Below the pieces are notes generated by a model. The model was not told where the DNA came from. It saw nothing but the letters and a program-made list of their open reading frames with translations, and did not search any database. DNA of 64,000 nt, taken from assembly GCF_014858725.1 (NCBI RefSeq), contig NZ_AQGV01000009.1:186001-250000 (forward strand). The letters are read 5' to 3'. The stretch is from Pseudoalteromonas aurantia 208 (GTDB lineage: Bacteria > Pseudomonadota > Gammaproteobacteria > Enterobacterales > Alteromonadaceae). Below are positions 19,001 to 26,690 of the stretch, piece by piece. Within the stretch, counting starts at the first letter, position 1. Each line of letters begins with the position of its first letter. The translations under genes were made by a program, and so were the position numbers.

Positions 19001-19172
19001 TTACATCGCTGCTAGCCCCTGGATAGAAAGCACTCACATTAACGCTATACATCGTAGTTTCAGGAAACAGTCTGAGAGGCAACTTCCCTATTGAGAATAA
19101 TCCTGCAATCATCAAAATAACGAAGATGGAAAACGTTGCTGCAGGTTTTTTGACAAAATACTCTACAAACAT
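16074..19172 (-). CDS. RND efflux pump, inner-membrane permease (HAE-1/AcrB-like)
   Basis: A 1032-residue proton-driven pump. The start is ATG at 19172 with GAGGATCTT in front (7-base gap from the adaptor gene); the frame extends to 19205 but that would overlap the adaptor. The usual plan is present: TM1 (PAATFSIFVILMIAGLFSIG), large periplasmic loop, TM2-6 with the proton-relay aspartates in AIGIVVDDAIVVYENI, second loop, TM8-12 (GLGIMSVFLVLIFLYG onward). Length is normal for the family. Located inside the biosynthetic operon with its adaptor at 19180-20253, it likely exports the product or gives self-resistance. No outer-membrane channel gene is in the cluster, so TolC from elsewhere must serve. 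Confidence 0.92.
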   Translation of the reverse strand: MFVEYFVKKPAATFSIFVILMIAGLFSIGKLPLRLFPETTMYSVNVSAFYPGASSDVMDSRVTSILQESIEKTADIDYISSMSAMGYASVTVHLRLGADYQHVFVNVLQQVKSAVGLPVDLEPPTVQLIEPERAPDFALAFYSAQMHSAQTSEYLTRIIKPKLESIDGVSWARVLGDRYTARIWFKPKLLLAHNMSVTDVLDALHQHNIQPTAGSLKNSNIHFNIDVNTAATSIDELANIQLSDTKQGVVRLSDVAKVELGSADSNRRSIYKGVNSTVVSVKFDPRHNPIEAAEQIKRTLKELSNQFPYDLQADVIVDSSEYIAGSLEEVIHTMLLSLLIVFIMLYVCTGNIQSVVIPIVTIPLSLLSIAIVLLLLGYSLNSLTLLAMVLAIGIVVDDAIVVYENILMRLEASEPLYSAVVDGTTEILKPIIAVTATFSIIYVPIMFVGGVIEELFTEFAVTLAGSVIISGFIAVMLTPTLCLLLVKEQQRSNGVSRLLEANFTYLKKGYQYMLTGAVRHYRWLILVWVLACGVAFYLPSKVVKETAPAEDQGMLIVFGSVQSSKSNLYVNGYMNELERVLRSIDEVENFNYITGNPTHNQFVSYVRLKSWYERQRTSTQIQQELSAKLKSITGLRAIAISPSYLPDSTGLPFQIVVKHKEQDYKSLDRITDALLSQLRRSGQFAFVFKDLKYESAYYEIKIDKEMARRLEVDTDELATTLSLLYSDRHVQMATFGTNSYQVVPMVEPKHQFNIDNDLLNTHVRSKNGELIPLSSFARVELQVRPSAIKTFQGRNAVMISGVLLPHTSMEQALRLSEQALANINPFDVDLDYAGETRQLIQQQDQTVLTFGLGIMSVFLVLIFLYGRGSDPLIILLSSTPLSLFGCFTYLYVTGQSLNIFTQIAVLTVLGLIGKHGILIVKQAEVFRAQQLVDHKVAITQAAVMRFRAIFMTTLSMVLGALPLYFSSGPGAVGREQMGGVIIWGMAFGTVLTLIILPAIYLGINGLRMRLTNEKQCEVTLGHSHTTKSGTRN

Positions 19173-19179
19173 AAGATCC

Positions 19180-20253
19180 TCACAAACGCGCCTTGTTAAG
19201 TACATTAACAGCGAGCCCTGGATACAGCTTGCTTTGTCCAGCTATCACTACTTCTTGGTTTTCAGAAAGTCCCGATAGCACAACAATGTCTTCTCCAATC
19301 CTTTCACCTGTTCGGATAAACTGATTGGTCACCACACCTTGCTCTAAAACAAAAAGTGACTCGCCGTAAGAGCTAAATTTAATGGCTTGTTCTGGCACAA
19401 CCAACACTTGCTCATGATGATCTTTTACAATCGCGACATCTACCGCATCACCGGGTATAAACCCTCGAGAATCATCTAAATAAGCTCGTACATTCAAACC
19501 CAGGCTCTTCGCATTTACACTAGTATCAAGTACCTTGATAAGCGCGCTCGATGAATGACCATGCTGACTGCTTACTTGTACTTTTTGACCATAGCTAATT
19601 GCCGTAATGAAAGACCGAGGAACAACAAAATCTATATATAGCTGGTCACGGTTTTGCAAAGGCATAATGCCTTTACCAGCTTGGATATGCTCACCTAATT
19701 GAGTATCAAATACACCTACAATCCCTGAAAATGGCGCACTTATATGATGTAAGCGGATCTGCTCTCGTTTTGCTTCTAATCTTGCTTTCACTTGCTCATA
19801 CTGAGCCATTACTTTATCGAGTTCCGCCAAAGAGGAAAGTGACTTTTCAGCCAACTGGGCTTCACGCTCAAAGTTCAGTTTTGCCAACATTAAATCGGCC
19901 TCTAACATCTTTTTTTCCGCATTCAAAACACCAGACTCAAGTGAGATAATTACTTGGCCCTCGGTAACTTGCTGCCCAGAGCTAACATGCACTGCTTTTA
20001 TAACTCCTGATACTTGACTGGTTAGCATGATGTTTCTGTTCGACTTAACCGTCCCCAGCACTGATATTTTTGTTATGTTATTAATGTAACGACTACGAGC
20101 ACTTTCAACAGTGACAGCACTACGTATTGGCTTTTGTGATTGTTGTTTTTCTGTTTTTTTAGCCTGTGCAGCAACCGGATTAAGTGTCCAAGCAGTGATC
20201 ACAAATATCAATAAGCTTGCAAACCACTTAAACAATAGCGGTACATTTTTCAT
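19180..20253 (-). CDS. RND efflux periplasmic adaptor (membrane-fusion protein)
   Basis: A 357-residue adaptor with a Sec signal peptide (WFASLLIFVITAWTLNPVAAQA). Then come the barrel strand TKISVLGTVKSNRNIMLTSQVSG, the lipoyl half motif VTEGQVIISLES, an alpha-hairpin at about 105-160 (LNFEREAQLAEKSLSSLAELDK), the second lipoyl half ISAPFSGIVGVFDTQLGEHI, and C-terminal barrel domains. No lipobox Cys is seen, so it is probably held by interactions or an uncleaved signal. It precedes its pump gene by 7 bases. The 119-base gap upstream (20254-20372) is one of the widest inside the operon and could hold an internal promoter. Confidence 0.9.
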   Translation of the reverse strand: MKNVPLLFKWFASLLIFVITAWTLNPVAAQAKKTEKQQSQKPIRSAVTVESARSRYINNITKISVLGTVKSNRNIMLTSQVSGVIKAVHVSSGQQVTEGQVIISLESGVLNAEKKMLEADLMLAKLNFEREAQLAEKSLSSLAELDKVMAQYEQVKARLEAKREQIRLHHISAPFSGIVGVFDTQLGEHIQAGKGIMPLQNRDQLYIDFVVPRSFITAISYGQKVQVSSQHGHSSSALIKVLDTSVNAKSLGLNVRAYLDDSRGFIPGDAVDVAIVKDHHEQVLVVPEQAIKFSSYGESLFVLEQGVVTNQFIRTGERIGEDIVVLSGLSENQEVVIAGQSKLYPGLAVNVLNKARL

Positions 20254-20372
20254 CTTATCCTCCTTAATTCATGTCTACCAAGTAGACATATTGCCGTTTG
20301 ATATTGAAGCTACCTACTACGCGGTAGTCATGGGTAAATACTCCATACCTATTTACCCATCGAATCATATTG

Positions 20373-21950
20373 CTAGCTTGCAACTAGTTGTAATGAATTA
20401 GCTTCCAAATCCTTACGTAACTGCGGTTTGTCTATTTTTCCATTTTGGTTTCTTGGAAAAGACTTCAACATGTAAAAGTCTGTAGGAACTTGAAATGCTT
20501 CTAAGTTTTTAGTGCAATGTAGTTTCAAATCTGCAGAACTCATTTCGGAGCCAGATATAAGTGTCACCAACGCAACGACATTTGGATCCGAGTCTGGGTT
20601 CTCAAGACAGATCACCGAAGCTTCCTCAACTTCGTTAAGTTGCACCAACGTTTCCTCTATTTCTTTCGGAATTAGTTTTTTCCCTCTCACTTTTAAAACT
20701 TCATCCATGCGTCCTTTGAAATAGAAGTAGCCGTCTTCATCTAAATATCCATAATCACCTGTAAATAAACACTTACCACCGTAGATAGGATGTTCTTTAA
20801 TCCTTGCATTAGTCGCTTCGTCATTATTCCAATAGCCACGCATAACCGTTCCACCGCGCACCACAAGCTGCCCAACTTCACCAGCAATACAAGGCGTACC
20901 ACTGTCACTCAGTACCATAATTTCAGTGTTTGGAATGGCGATACCAACGCTGCCAGGTTTACGCTCAAGATCTTCAGGAGGCAAGTAGGTACACCGCTTG
21001 CACTCAGTTAAGCCATACATTGAGTAAATATCAGCTCTGCTGAATAGGGATTTAAGTGCACTAATATGGCTTTCTCTTAATGCCGCTCCAGTATTTGTAA
21101 CACAACGAACTGTAGAGAAATCGACCTTGGCTAGCGCATTAAACTTTTCAAACAATTCAACCAATACGGGGACAGCTGGCAACACGGTACATTTATATTG
21201 AGCAACTTTTTTCATTACAGCGAGAGGCCATACAAGATCCTTCTCTAGTACTAACGTTGCACCTTTGGAAAAAGCCATAATCATTTGATACAGACCATAA
21301 TCAAATGACAGCGGAAGCACATTTAGAAAGACATCGTCATTGCTATTTTTTAAATAAGTATTCAACGAATCTAATGCGCAACACATATTTGCATGCGTTA
21401 AAGTAACCCCTTTAGGTTCACCCGTAGAACCCGATGTATAAACTAATGAAGCGAGGTCTTCACTGATTATATTTTCATCAAACTTAGCTTCAACGCAGCT
21501 ACTTGACTCAGGAAACGCCGCGCACTTGATATGTGAGCCTGAAATAGCATCGCTACTATCAATTGTATACAAGCACTCTAGGCTGCTTTGTTTTGGCAAC
21601 TGACGAATAACGTCATTGGCTAGTGATGCCGTAGTTATGAATACTTTCGCTGAACAGTTTTCAATAATGTAGGCAATTTTAGCTGCTGGCTGTTCATCAC
21701 TAACAACTGCAACACATGCTCCACATAGCAACACAGCCCAATAAGATACAGCCGTTTCAAATGTGTTCCCCGTACAAATTACTATCCGATCGCCTTTTTT
21801 AATACCTTGTTCAATGAACAAATTGCTTAACGCAGTAACTTGATCCAATAACTCAGTGTAGGTAAAACTGCCTCTTTCACAGATCAATGCAGTCTTTTGT
21901 GGGTAGCATTGCGCTGAATTTAGAAAATACTGTCCTAATGAATGTTGCAT
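20373..21950 (-). CDS. AMP-forming acyl-CoA/acyl-ACP ligase
   Basis: A 525-residue acyl-adenylating enzyme. ATG 21950 is chosen because GGGAG sits 8 bases before it; GTG 21956 is possible. Motifs: YTSGSTGEPKGVTLTHAN, the YSMYGLTE substrate loop, FTGDYGYLDEDGYFYFKGRMDE, KVRGKKLIPKEIEE, and the catalytic Lys in NQNGKIDKPQL. The overall pattern is of ligases that load fatty or aryl acids and of those named for exosortase-A association. No amino-binding Asp motif of the NRPS type is obvious, so a carboxylic acid other than an alpha-amino acid is likelier. It probably charges the cluster ACP. 45 bases separate it from the upstream MATE gene. Confidence 0.88.
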   Translation of the reverse strand: MQHSLGQYFLNSAQCYPQKTALICERGSFTYTELLDQVTALSNLFIEQGIKKGDRIVICTGNTFETAVSYWAVLLCGACVAVVSDEQPAAKIAYIIENCSAKVFITTASLANDVIRQLPKQSSLECLYTIDSSDAISGSHIKCAAFPESSSCVEAKFDENIISEDLASLVYTSGSTGEPKGVTLTHANMCCALDSLNTYLKNSNDDVFLNVLPLSFDYGLYQMIMAFSKGATLVLEKDLVWPLAVMKKVAQYKCTVLPAVPVLVELFEKFNALAKVDFSTVRCVTNTGAALRESHISALKSLFSRADIYSMYGLTECKRCTYLPPEDLERKPGSVGIAIPNTEIMVLSDSGTPCIAGEVGQLVVRGGTVMRGYWNNDEATNARIKEHPIYGGKCLFTGDYGYLDEDGYFYFKGRMDEVLKVRGKKLIPKEIEETLVQLNEVEEASVICLENPDSDPNVVALVTLISGSEMSSADLKLHCTKNLEAFQVPTDFYMLKSFPRNQNGKIDKPQLRKDLEANSLQLVAS

Positions 21951-21995
21951 AAACACAACTCCCAGTTTAAAAATTAATAAATAAAATAGAATTTC

Positions 21996-23348
21996 TTACG
22001 GCGTGATGGCGGTTAAGCTGTCCCCAATTGAATTACTTTTTGCGCGCCGATATTGGAGATGAGTTCGCCTAATTTCGTAAAGTAAGTAGCCCAAGATGAG
22101 AATGTTTGTGCTGACTAATACTTGATACATCAACTCAAGTGAATCGTGAACAAAGACCGCATAACTTGCCAGCGACATCTGTACAACCAATGCACTAATA
22201 TTAAAGAGTAAACTACGAACTCCCTGACCTGTCTCCTGCATATACACAAGCAGCACTAGTAATGGACCAGTTACAATGTAGGTTGGTGCAATATAATGTA
22301 GGTAAAATGACGCAGCTTTCAAAATCGTTGATGAATTAGTCAACAAGCTAAGCAGGAACTCTTTATAAACAAAAACTAGAGGGCTCACGACAACGTAGAT
22401 CAACAAGACTGACCCCATAGCTACGTTAATAAACCGCCTCACCAATGCAAATTCTCCACTGGCCTTTAATCGGTTGGCATGTACACCAAGTGCAACGCCT
22501 GTTGCGATTGCAGGCATTAGAATGATGTTTTGAATTCTATATGCCACACCAAACCCAGCTACATCGTTTTGCGAGAATGTAGCTAATAGCTTATTAAGTA
22601 AAAAGAGGTTTAAGAACATAACTAAGTAACTAAAAAAAACAGGGCCACTAAAGTGCTTAATACTCAATAAATGCGCTTTTATCTGTGAAGGAAAATCACT
22701 AAACAAATGAATAACTCTAGTTCTCTTCAACATAAATAACGCAATTACTATTGATAAGACAGATGTAATCACTGTTGAATAAACTAGAGAATACAATCCC
22801 GCTGACGAATAGGTAACCAAAATATAAGTCAACGTGACATTGGCCCCGAATCCCACTACCGTGACCACTGTGACATGAAAAGGCTTACCCAATGCATATA
22901 ACGAAGACATCAAGATAATACTCAACATAACCAATGCGCTAAGCAAAATCTGTGCTCTAGTGAAGTCAACTACCTGAAAATAAGTATCATCAGCAATGTT
23001 ATATAGGGACAGTAAGTCGAACTTCAGCACCTCAAATAGAAGATAAATCCCCAGAAATATTAATGAGCTAGCAACCACCAAAACTTGTAGCCTTTGATTC
23101 AGCAAGTCATATTGCTGATTACCAGAAGCTTCCGCAGAGAATGCTATTGCCGAGACTCTCAAACTCTCGTGTACAGCCATAAACACAATTGATATTGGTA
23201 AAAATATCCCCAGTACATATAAACTATTCGGTACGGCATGTCCGACAATTGCCGTATTTAAAAATATGGCCAGCAATGCCACTGAAGACGATATAAATAT
23301 CGGTACTGCAATGCCATATAAGCGCTTAACTATTTGAATATTGCTCAT
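21996..23348 (-). CDS. MATE-family multidrug exporter
   Basis: A 450-residue integral membrane protein with about 12 hydrophobic helices in two homologous bundles, opening RLYGIAVPIFISSSVALLAI and the MATE-like NTAIVGH motif in TM1-2. It exports small organic cations or natural products using Na+ or H+ gradients. ATG 23348 (GAGG 8 bases before) is preferred over GTG 23357. It is embedded in the operon, giving the cluster a second exporter besides the RND pump. A NorM-like MATE is most likely; a flippase role cannot be excluded. Confidence 0.85.
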   Translation of the reverse strand: MSNIQIVKRLYGIAVPIFISSSVALLAIFLNTAIVGHAVPNSLYVLGIFLPISIVFMAVHESLRVSAIAFSAEASGNQQYDLLNQRLQVLVVASSLIFLGIYLLFEVLKFDLLSLYNIADDTYFQVVDFTRAQILLSALVMLSIILMSSLYALGKPFHVTVVTVVGFGANVTLTYILVTYSSAGLYSLVYSTVITSVLSIVIALFMLKRTRVIHLFSDFPSQIKAHLLSIKHFSGPVFFSYLVMFLNLFLLNKLLATFSQNDVAGFGVAYRIQNIILMPAIATGVALGVHANRLKASGEFALVRRFINVAMGSVLLIYVVVSPLVFVYKEFLLSLLTNSSTILKAASFYLHYIAPTYIVTGPLLVLLVYMQETGQGVRSLLFNISALVVQMSLASYAVFVHDSLELMYQVLVSTNILILGYLLYEIRRTHLQYRRAKSNSIGDSLTAITP

Positions 23349-23376
23349 CGTGAGCACCTCATTAACGTCTCTTAAC

Positions 23377-24474
23377 TTACAAAGTGAATTCGTTTCTCTT
23401 TAACCCAGAGTCAACGTTTAAATGATGTATATGTGTTGTACCTTCCATGTATTCGTAACCATACATGTCAGCAGCTGACTTCATTAACCATGGATGCTCT
23501 AACAACTGGCCACCTTGCAGTGAACTCAAAATACCTTGAGAAATTTCTTCGCAAATAGAGGTCGCCTTAGCCTTAATCAAAGACACAACTGCACCTTTCA
23601 ACGGCTCAATATCCACCTGTGCAGCAGCACTTAAGTTTTGCTCTCGCACTATTGCTAGTTGATGATCATATTTATTCAGTAAGTTAACGGAAACAGAGTT
23701 ACAGTTTAAGCGAACGTAATCCACCATAGCCTGCGCTTGGCCGATAGCCAGTGCTGATACACCGGGGCGATAACGATGAAATGTTTTGAGCATCGACATC
23801 ATACCTCTCTCAACTGGACTTAGGTGCTGCCCGAGTAATAAAGACTCTTCAATCGGCGTATTTGCAAAGTGCATGTATGAGATTTGGGCTCCACGTAGTC
23901 CATATGTGGGTAACACCATACGTTTAATTGAACCACTTGATAAAAGCTCAGGAGTAATAATTGCTGCGCACATGCCAAGCATGCCACTCCCCTGTTTAAA
24001 TAACACAGTTCCAATTGGGGCTACAGCACCGTTGCCAAAAAGAATTTTTTCTCCACTTAACTGCATATCAGCATTTAGGCTAGCAGCCATGTTTGCTGCA
24101 TCTGAGCCTTTTTCTGGTTCAGTTACTGCAAAAAATGAGCGGCAGGCATTGTCCTTAATATAGTTAAAGAAATACTCCTTCTGTTGAGGTGAGCCAATTT
24201 CGTTGAGCAACACCCCAGACAGTGAAGAGCCAGGAGCACTTAGTAATACACCAGGATCCCCATACGAGAGAGCTTCTAGCATTTGCGCACGTTTTACTGC
24301 TGAGCAAAACGTTTCTATTTCTATACGCTTTTGTACATATTTATGATCTGAGAATTTTAAAATGGCATCTGGATTCTGTGCTGTTTCAAGTGCAAGTGAA
24401 CGATACCAAGCTGCAAACTCTACCCATTCATTTGTGTAAGTTTTGCTTGCTAACTCTTTATTAATTTCAAACAC
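23377..24474 (-). CDS. Acyl-CoA/acyl-ACP dehydrogenase
   Basis: A 365-residue flavoenzyme. GTG 24474 is preferred, with GGAGAAAG directly in front and an 8-base overlap with the upstream gene; the frame runs on to 24519. The FAD/substrate signature FFAVTEPEKGSDAANM is clear, followed by a beta domain, the helix HRYRPGVSALAIGQAQAMVDYV and a C-terminal EGTTHIHHL with Glu344 in the place of the catalytic base. The N-terminal helices are shorter than usual. In carrier-protein pathways such enzymes oxidise tethered aminoacyl or acyl groups (PigA- and PltE-like in pyrrole formation). The substrate here is unknown. It is next to a truncated homologue (24467-25126), possibly as a hetero-oligomer. Confidence 0.85.
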   Translation of the reverse strand: MFEINKELASKTYTNEWVEFAAWYRSLALETAQNPDAILKFSDHKYVQKRIEIETFCSAVKRAQMLEALSYGDPGVLLSAPGSSLSGVLLNEIGSPQQKEYFFNYIKDNACRSFFAVTEPEKGSDAANMAASLNADMQLSGEKILFGNGAVAPIGTVLFKQGSGMLGMCAAIITPELLSSGSIKRMVLPTYGLRGAQISYMHFANTPIEESLLLGQHLSPVERGMMSMLKTFHRYRPGVSALAIGQAQAMVDYVRLNCNSVSVNLLNKYDHQLAIVREQNLSAAAQVDIEPLKGAVVSLIKAKATSICEEISQGILSSLQGGQLLEHPWLMKSAADMYGYEYMEGTTHIHHLNVDSGLKRNEFTL

Positions 24475-25126
24475 TTGCTTTCTCCAAATAAACACTGTTA
24501 AGCGCTTTAAACATGACATCCATTTGCACTAGGTTTCCGCACAACATACTTCTACCTCCGGCTGCTTTTATTAGTCTGGAGACAATGCTGTAAAGTTCTT
24601 CCGCCACAAATTGCTGGTTTTTTTTATCTTTTAAATCACCAACTTGACTAATTACATAAATATCCTGAGCAATTCCAGCCATTAATTGTGTAATCACAGG
24701 GTGCTTTGCGGCACTCGCACTTTCTATCGAACGTCCCTTTAAATATTCACCGACATGCTCAAAAGCACGTTTAACCCAAAGAATCTCGTACTTAAGTAGC
24801 TCGGTAACGAAGCGCTCCGCTGATAACGAGGAAGTTGACGTTTGTGCATCGCTCGCAACCCGCCCTACAACGAGTTCATCTTGTTCGAGTAAAAAGTTTG
24901 GTACTAGCTCTGAACCAGACAACTGATATTGAGATGGCGAATAACTATCAAGTAGGATGACACCTTCATTACAATAAATATTTTTTGATGTAACAAACCA
25001 CCCGTTATTAACCACTATAACCGGCCTCAACTCGAAGCAGCGACGTGTCAACTCATTAAAATTTAGCGAAAAGTTTAGATTTAGCAGCATAGCGTTATCT
25101 AGTTCTATAAGTTGCTGTGTACTCAT
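24467..25126 (-). CDS. Truncated acyl-CoA-dehydrogenase-like protein
   Basis: A 219-residue protein resembling only the C-terminal helical domain of acyl-CoA dehydrogenases: a helix pair like FVTELLKYEILWVKRAFEHVGEYLKGR, then AAKHPVITQLMAGIAQDI, and an ending AGGRSMLCGNLVQMDVMF that recalls the GG-ARxMLRGNP turn of the family. The N-terminal FAD/substrate signature seen in the neighbour is absent. Its start ATG overlaps the upstream stop as ATGA, and it overlaps the full dehydrogenase by 8 bases, so production of both is linked. It may be a structural partner in a heteromeric dehydrogenase. Family assignment is by eye and moderately sure. Confidence 0.6.
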   Translation of the reverse strand: MSTQQLIELDNAMLLNLNFSLNFNELTRRCFELRPVIVVNNGWFVTSKNIYCNEGVILLDSYSPSQYQLSGSELVPNFLLEQDELVVGRVASDAQTSTSSLSAERFVTELLKYEILWVKRAFEHVGEYLKGRSIESASAAKHPVITQLMAGIAQDIYVISQVGDLKDKKNQQFVAEELYSIVSRLIKAAGGRSMLCGNLVQMDVMFKALNSVYLEKASV

Positions 25127-26034
25127 TTATGCTCTCCTGATTGAGCTAAGTTTTGAATCACTAAACAATGTGCACTGAGACTTTCTTCATCTTCGTCTAT
25201 TAAAATAGCAAACTCGCTCAACCAAATTGGTGTATGTTGTTTTTGATGTAACCACCGTATAACCGTCATACAAGAAGCTGTCGGATCAACAAAGTCCATT
25301 GCATAACTGGTAAGACAATCCGTTTCGAGATGATAGTTGTAAGTTTTGAATATTGATGTGTTACGTTTAAAGCTCAGTATTACCTGCCCTTGAGGCACGC
25401 CAAGTTGCTCCAGTAACTCTTCTAGATAGTGTGCTAACTTAAAGTTTTCCCTAGATACTTCAAACTCACTTATAACTCTACTAGCTAAAAGCTTGATATG
25501 ATTACCTTGAGGTTCAGCAGTTAGCTTAACAATGCCACTAGACGAAAATTTAGGTAAAGCATGATAGGAGTTTTCTGCTACAGGTACTGTGCTTTGCTCG
25601 AATGACATTAGTAATGCTTGTTCTACTAAGTCATCGGCAAGTGCGTATTGCATAGCTACTGTCAGTGCAACATTTGGAGATAAGCTGCCACGCTCACTTA
25701 CATCAAGAAAAGGACAGCTCAACTCACATTTATTCTGCACGTAGGTACCAAAGGCTGAATATTCCGGATCAAACTCTGGTATCCAATAACTCATAACGGC
25801 TAATTGAATGTTGTCAAAAAACGATGATGTTACTTCCGCATATAAGGGATCGAATAAATCAACGTGATTATATTGATCGCCTCTAAGCATACTGTCATGT
25901 TCTAACTTGATACCAGCCATTCGATGTATATCTTGTTGAGTGACCACAAAACGTTCTCTGGGCTCTAAAGCTAAAGATCTAGAGTCCAGACTTGCAAGAA
26001 TAACATCCGAAATATACAAACCTTTGTACGTCAT
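25123..26034 (-). CDS. Probable catalytically dead KAS III-like protein
   Basis: A 303-residue protein with no obvious motif at first sight. Its order of segments follows a KAS III: an N-terminal GLYISDVILASL strand, a middle CPFLDVSERGSLSPNVALTV placed where FabH has FDVxxxCSGF, an ALADDLVEQALLMSFE helix-strand unit, LEELLEQLGVPQGQVILSFKRN where FabH has the PHQAN histidine, and a final strand. If that reading is right, the nucleophile Cys and the catalytic His are both missing. Pairing of active and inactive KAS III-like subunits is known for PqsC/PqsB. It is the second gene, directly abutting the ACP. The fold call is inference and only moderately supported. Confidence 0.5.
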   Translation of the reverse strand: MTYKGLYISDVILASLDSRSLALEPRERFVVTQQDIHRMAGIKLEHDSMLRGDQYNHVDLFDPLYAEVTSSFFDNIQLAVMSYWIPEFDPEYSAFGTYVQNKCELSCPFLDVSERGSLSPNVALTVAMQYALADDLVEQALLMSFEQSTVPVAENSYHALPKFSSSGIVKLTAEPQGNHIKLLASRVISEFEVSRENFKLAHYLEELLEQLGVPQGQVILSFKRNTSIFKTYNYHLETDCLTSYAMDFVDPTASCMTVIRWLHQKQHTPIWLSEFAILIDEDEESLSAHCLVIQNLAQSGEHK

Positions 26035-26331
26035 TTAGTTAATCCCTAACTGATCCGCAAGGTAATCACAAATGGTTCCTATCGTCGCAAAATGTTCACC
26101 ATCCAATGTATCTGGATTAATCGAATATTCTTCAATGTTCTCTTCTAGCGCAACCAAGAAAGTAAGTGAAGTCATTGAATCAATTCCGAGGTCATTTTTT
26201 AGTGACGTACCTAGAGGAAGATTTACAACTGCTTCATCATTAGTTACATCAGCCAAAACCGCTTTCACTTTGTTCACTAGTGCTTTTTTGTCAAGCACTG
26301 CGCTTTCTATCGTTTTTTCTTTGGTTTCCAT
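26035..26331 (-). CDS. Acyl/peptidyl carrier protein
   Basis: A 98-residue carrier protein with a DLGIDSMTSL site, where Ser52 would receive the phosphopantetheine arm. It has the usual four-helix layout, with helix 1 at about 16-29 and helix 2 starting at the Ser, plus a 15-residue N-terminal extension that is longer than in primary-metabolism ACP. It is the first gene of the biosynthetic operon, with AGAGG 6-7 bases before the ATG, and the only carrier protein in it. Every adenylating, desaturating and condensing enzyme of the cluster can be expected to meet on it. No phosphopantetheinyl transferase is in the window. Confidence 0.92.
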   Translation of the reverse strand: METKEKTIESAVLDKKALVNKVKAVLADVTNDEAVVNLPLGTSLKNDLGIDSMTSLTFLVALEENIEEYSINPDTLDGEHFATIGTICDYLADQLGIN

Positions 26332-26405
26332 ATTTTTCCTCTTACATTTAATTGTTAATAAAAAAATCTTACAATTCGCTTAACCAGTTAGCTCCGACTT
26401 AGTGA

Positions 26406-26430
26406 AGCTAGCTACTGAAATATGCTAGCT
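26406..26430. promoter_or_regulatory. Inverted repeat near the operon start (candidate operator)
   Basis: AGCTAGC and GCTAGCT, 7-bp perfect arms with an 11-base spacer, about 75-100 bases upstream of the ACP start codon. The size fits a dimeric regulator site close to a promoter. The regulator is unknown. Confidence 0.4.
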
Positions 26431-26623
26431 AGTGAGCACTGCTCAACCAACCCACAATGCTATAAAATTAAAAAACACCAAAAAATCAATACAATAAATA
26501 AAATCCCACTCCTTTGGCACTAGAGAATTCACCTCTCTATTTTCATAGTTAGGGCTAAAAAACATGCAATCAACAATTGCAATTAACTGTAAAATTACAA
26601 TAGCAACAATACGCAATTAACCA

Positions 26624-26654
26624 TTAATCAACATTGGTTAATATTGTTGATTAA
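26624..26654. promoter_or_regulatory. Inverted repeat TTAATCAACA / TGTTGATTAA (candidate operator)
   Basis: Two perfect 10-bp arms separated by 11 bases, about 290 bases upstream of the ACP gene. The spacer itself contains GGTTAAT, and AATTAACC precedes the left arm, so the repeat is nested. It could be an upstream activator site. In AT-rich DNA chance cannot be excluded, though 10-bp perfect arms are notable. Confidence 0.4.
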
Positions 26655-26674
26655 AAACATATCAAGTTAAAAAT

Positions 26675-26690
26675 AGGTGCGCAAGCACCT
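26675..26690 (-). terminator. Small hairpin with T-tract (possible attenuator)
   Basis: AGGTGC/GCACCT stem of 6 bp around a 4-base loop. On the minus strand it is followed by ATTTTT, so a transcript starting farther upstream would meet a weak terminator 340 bases before the ACP gene. Confidence 0.35.

Noticed and set aside
9109..26331. Siderophore cluster
   Set aside because: No TonB receptor, NIS synthetase, hydroxylase or ferric reductase; the set does not fit iron chelator synthesis.
20373..26331. Prodigiosin/tambjamine-type pyrrole pathway
   Set aside because: An ACP, a ligase and a dehydrogenase are present, but the condensing, oxidising and PigC/TamQ-like ligase genes are missing, and the ACP is not clearly a PCP.
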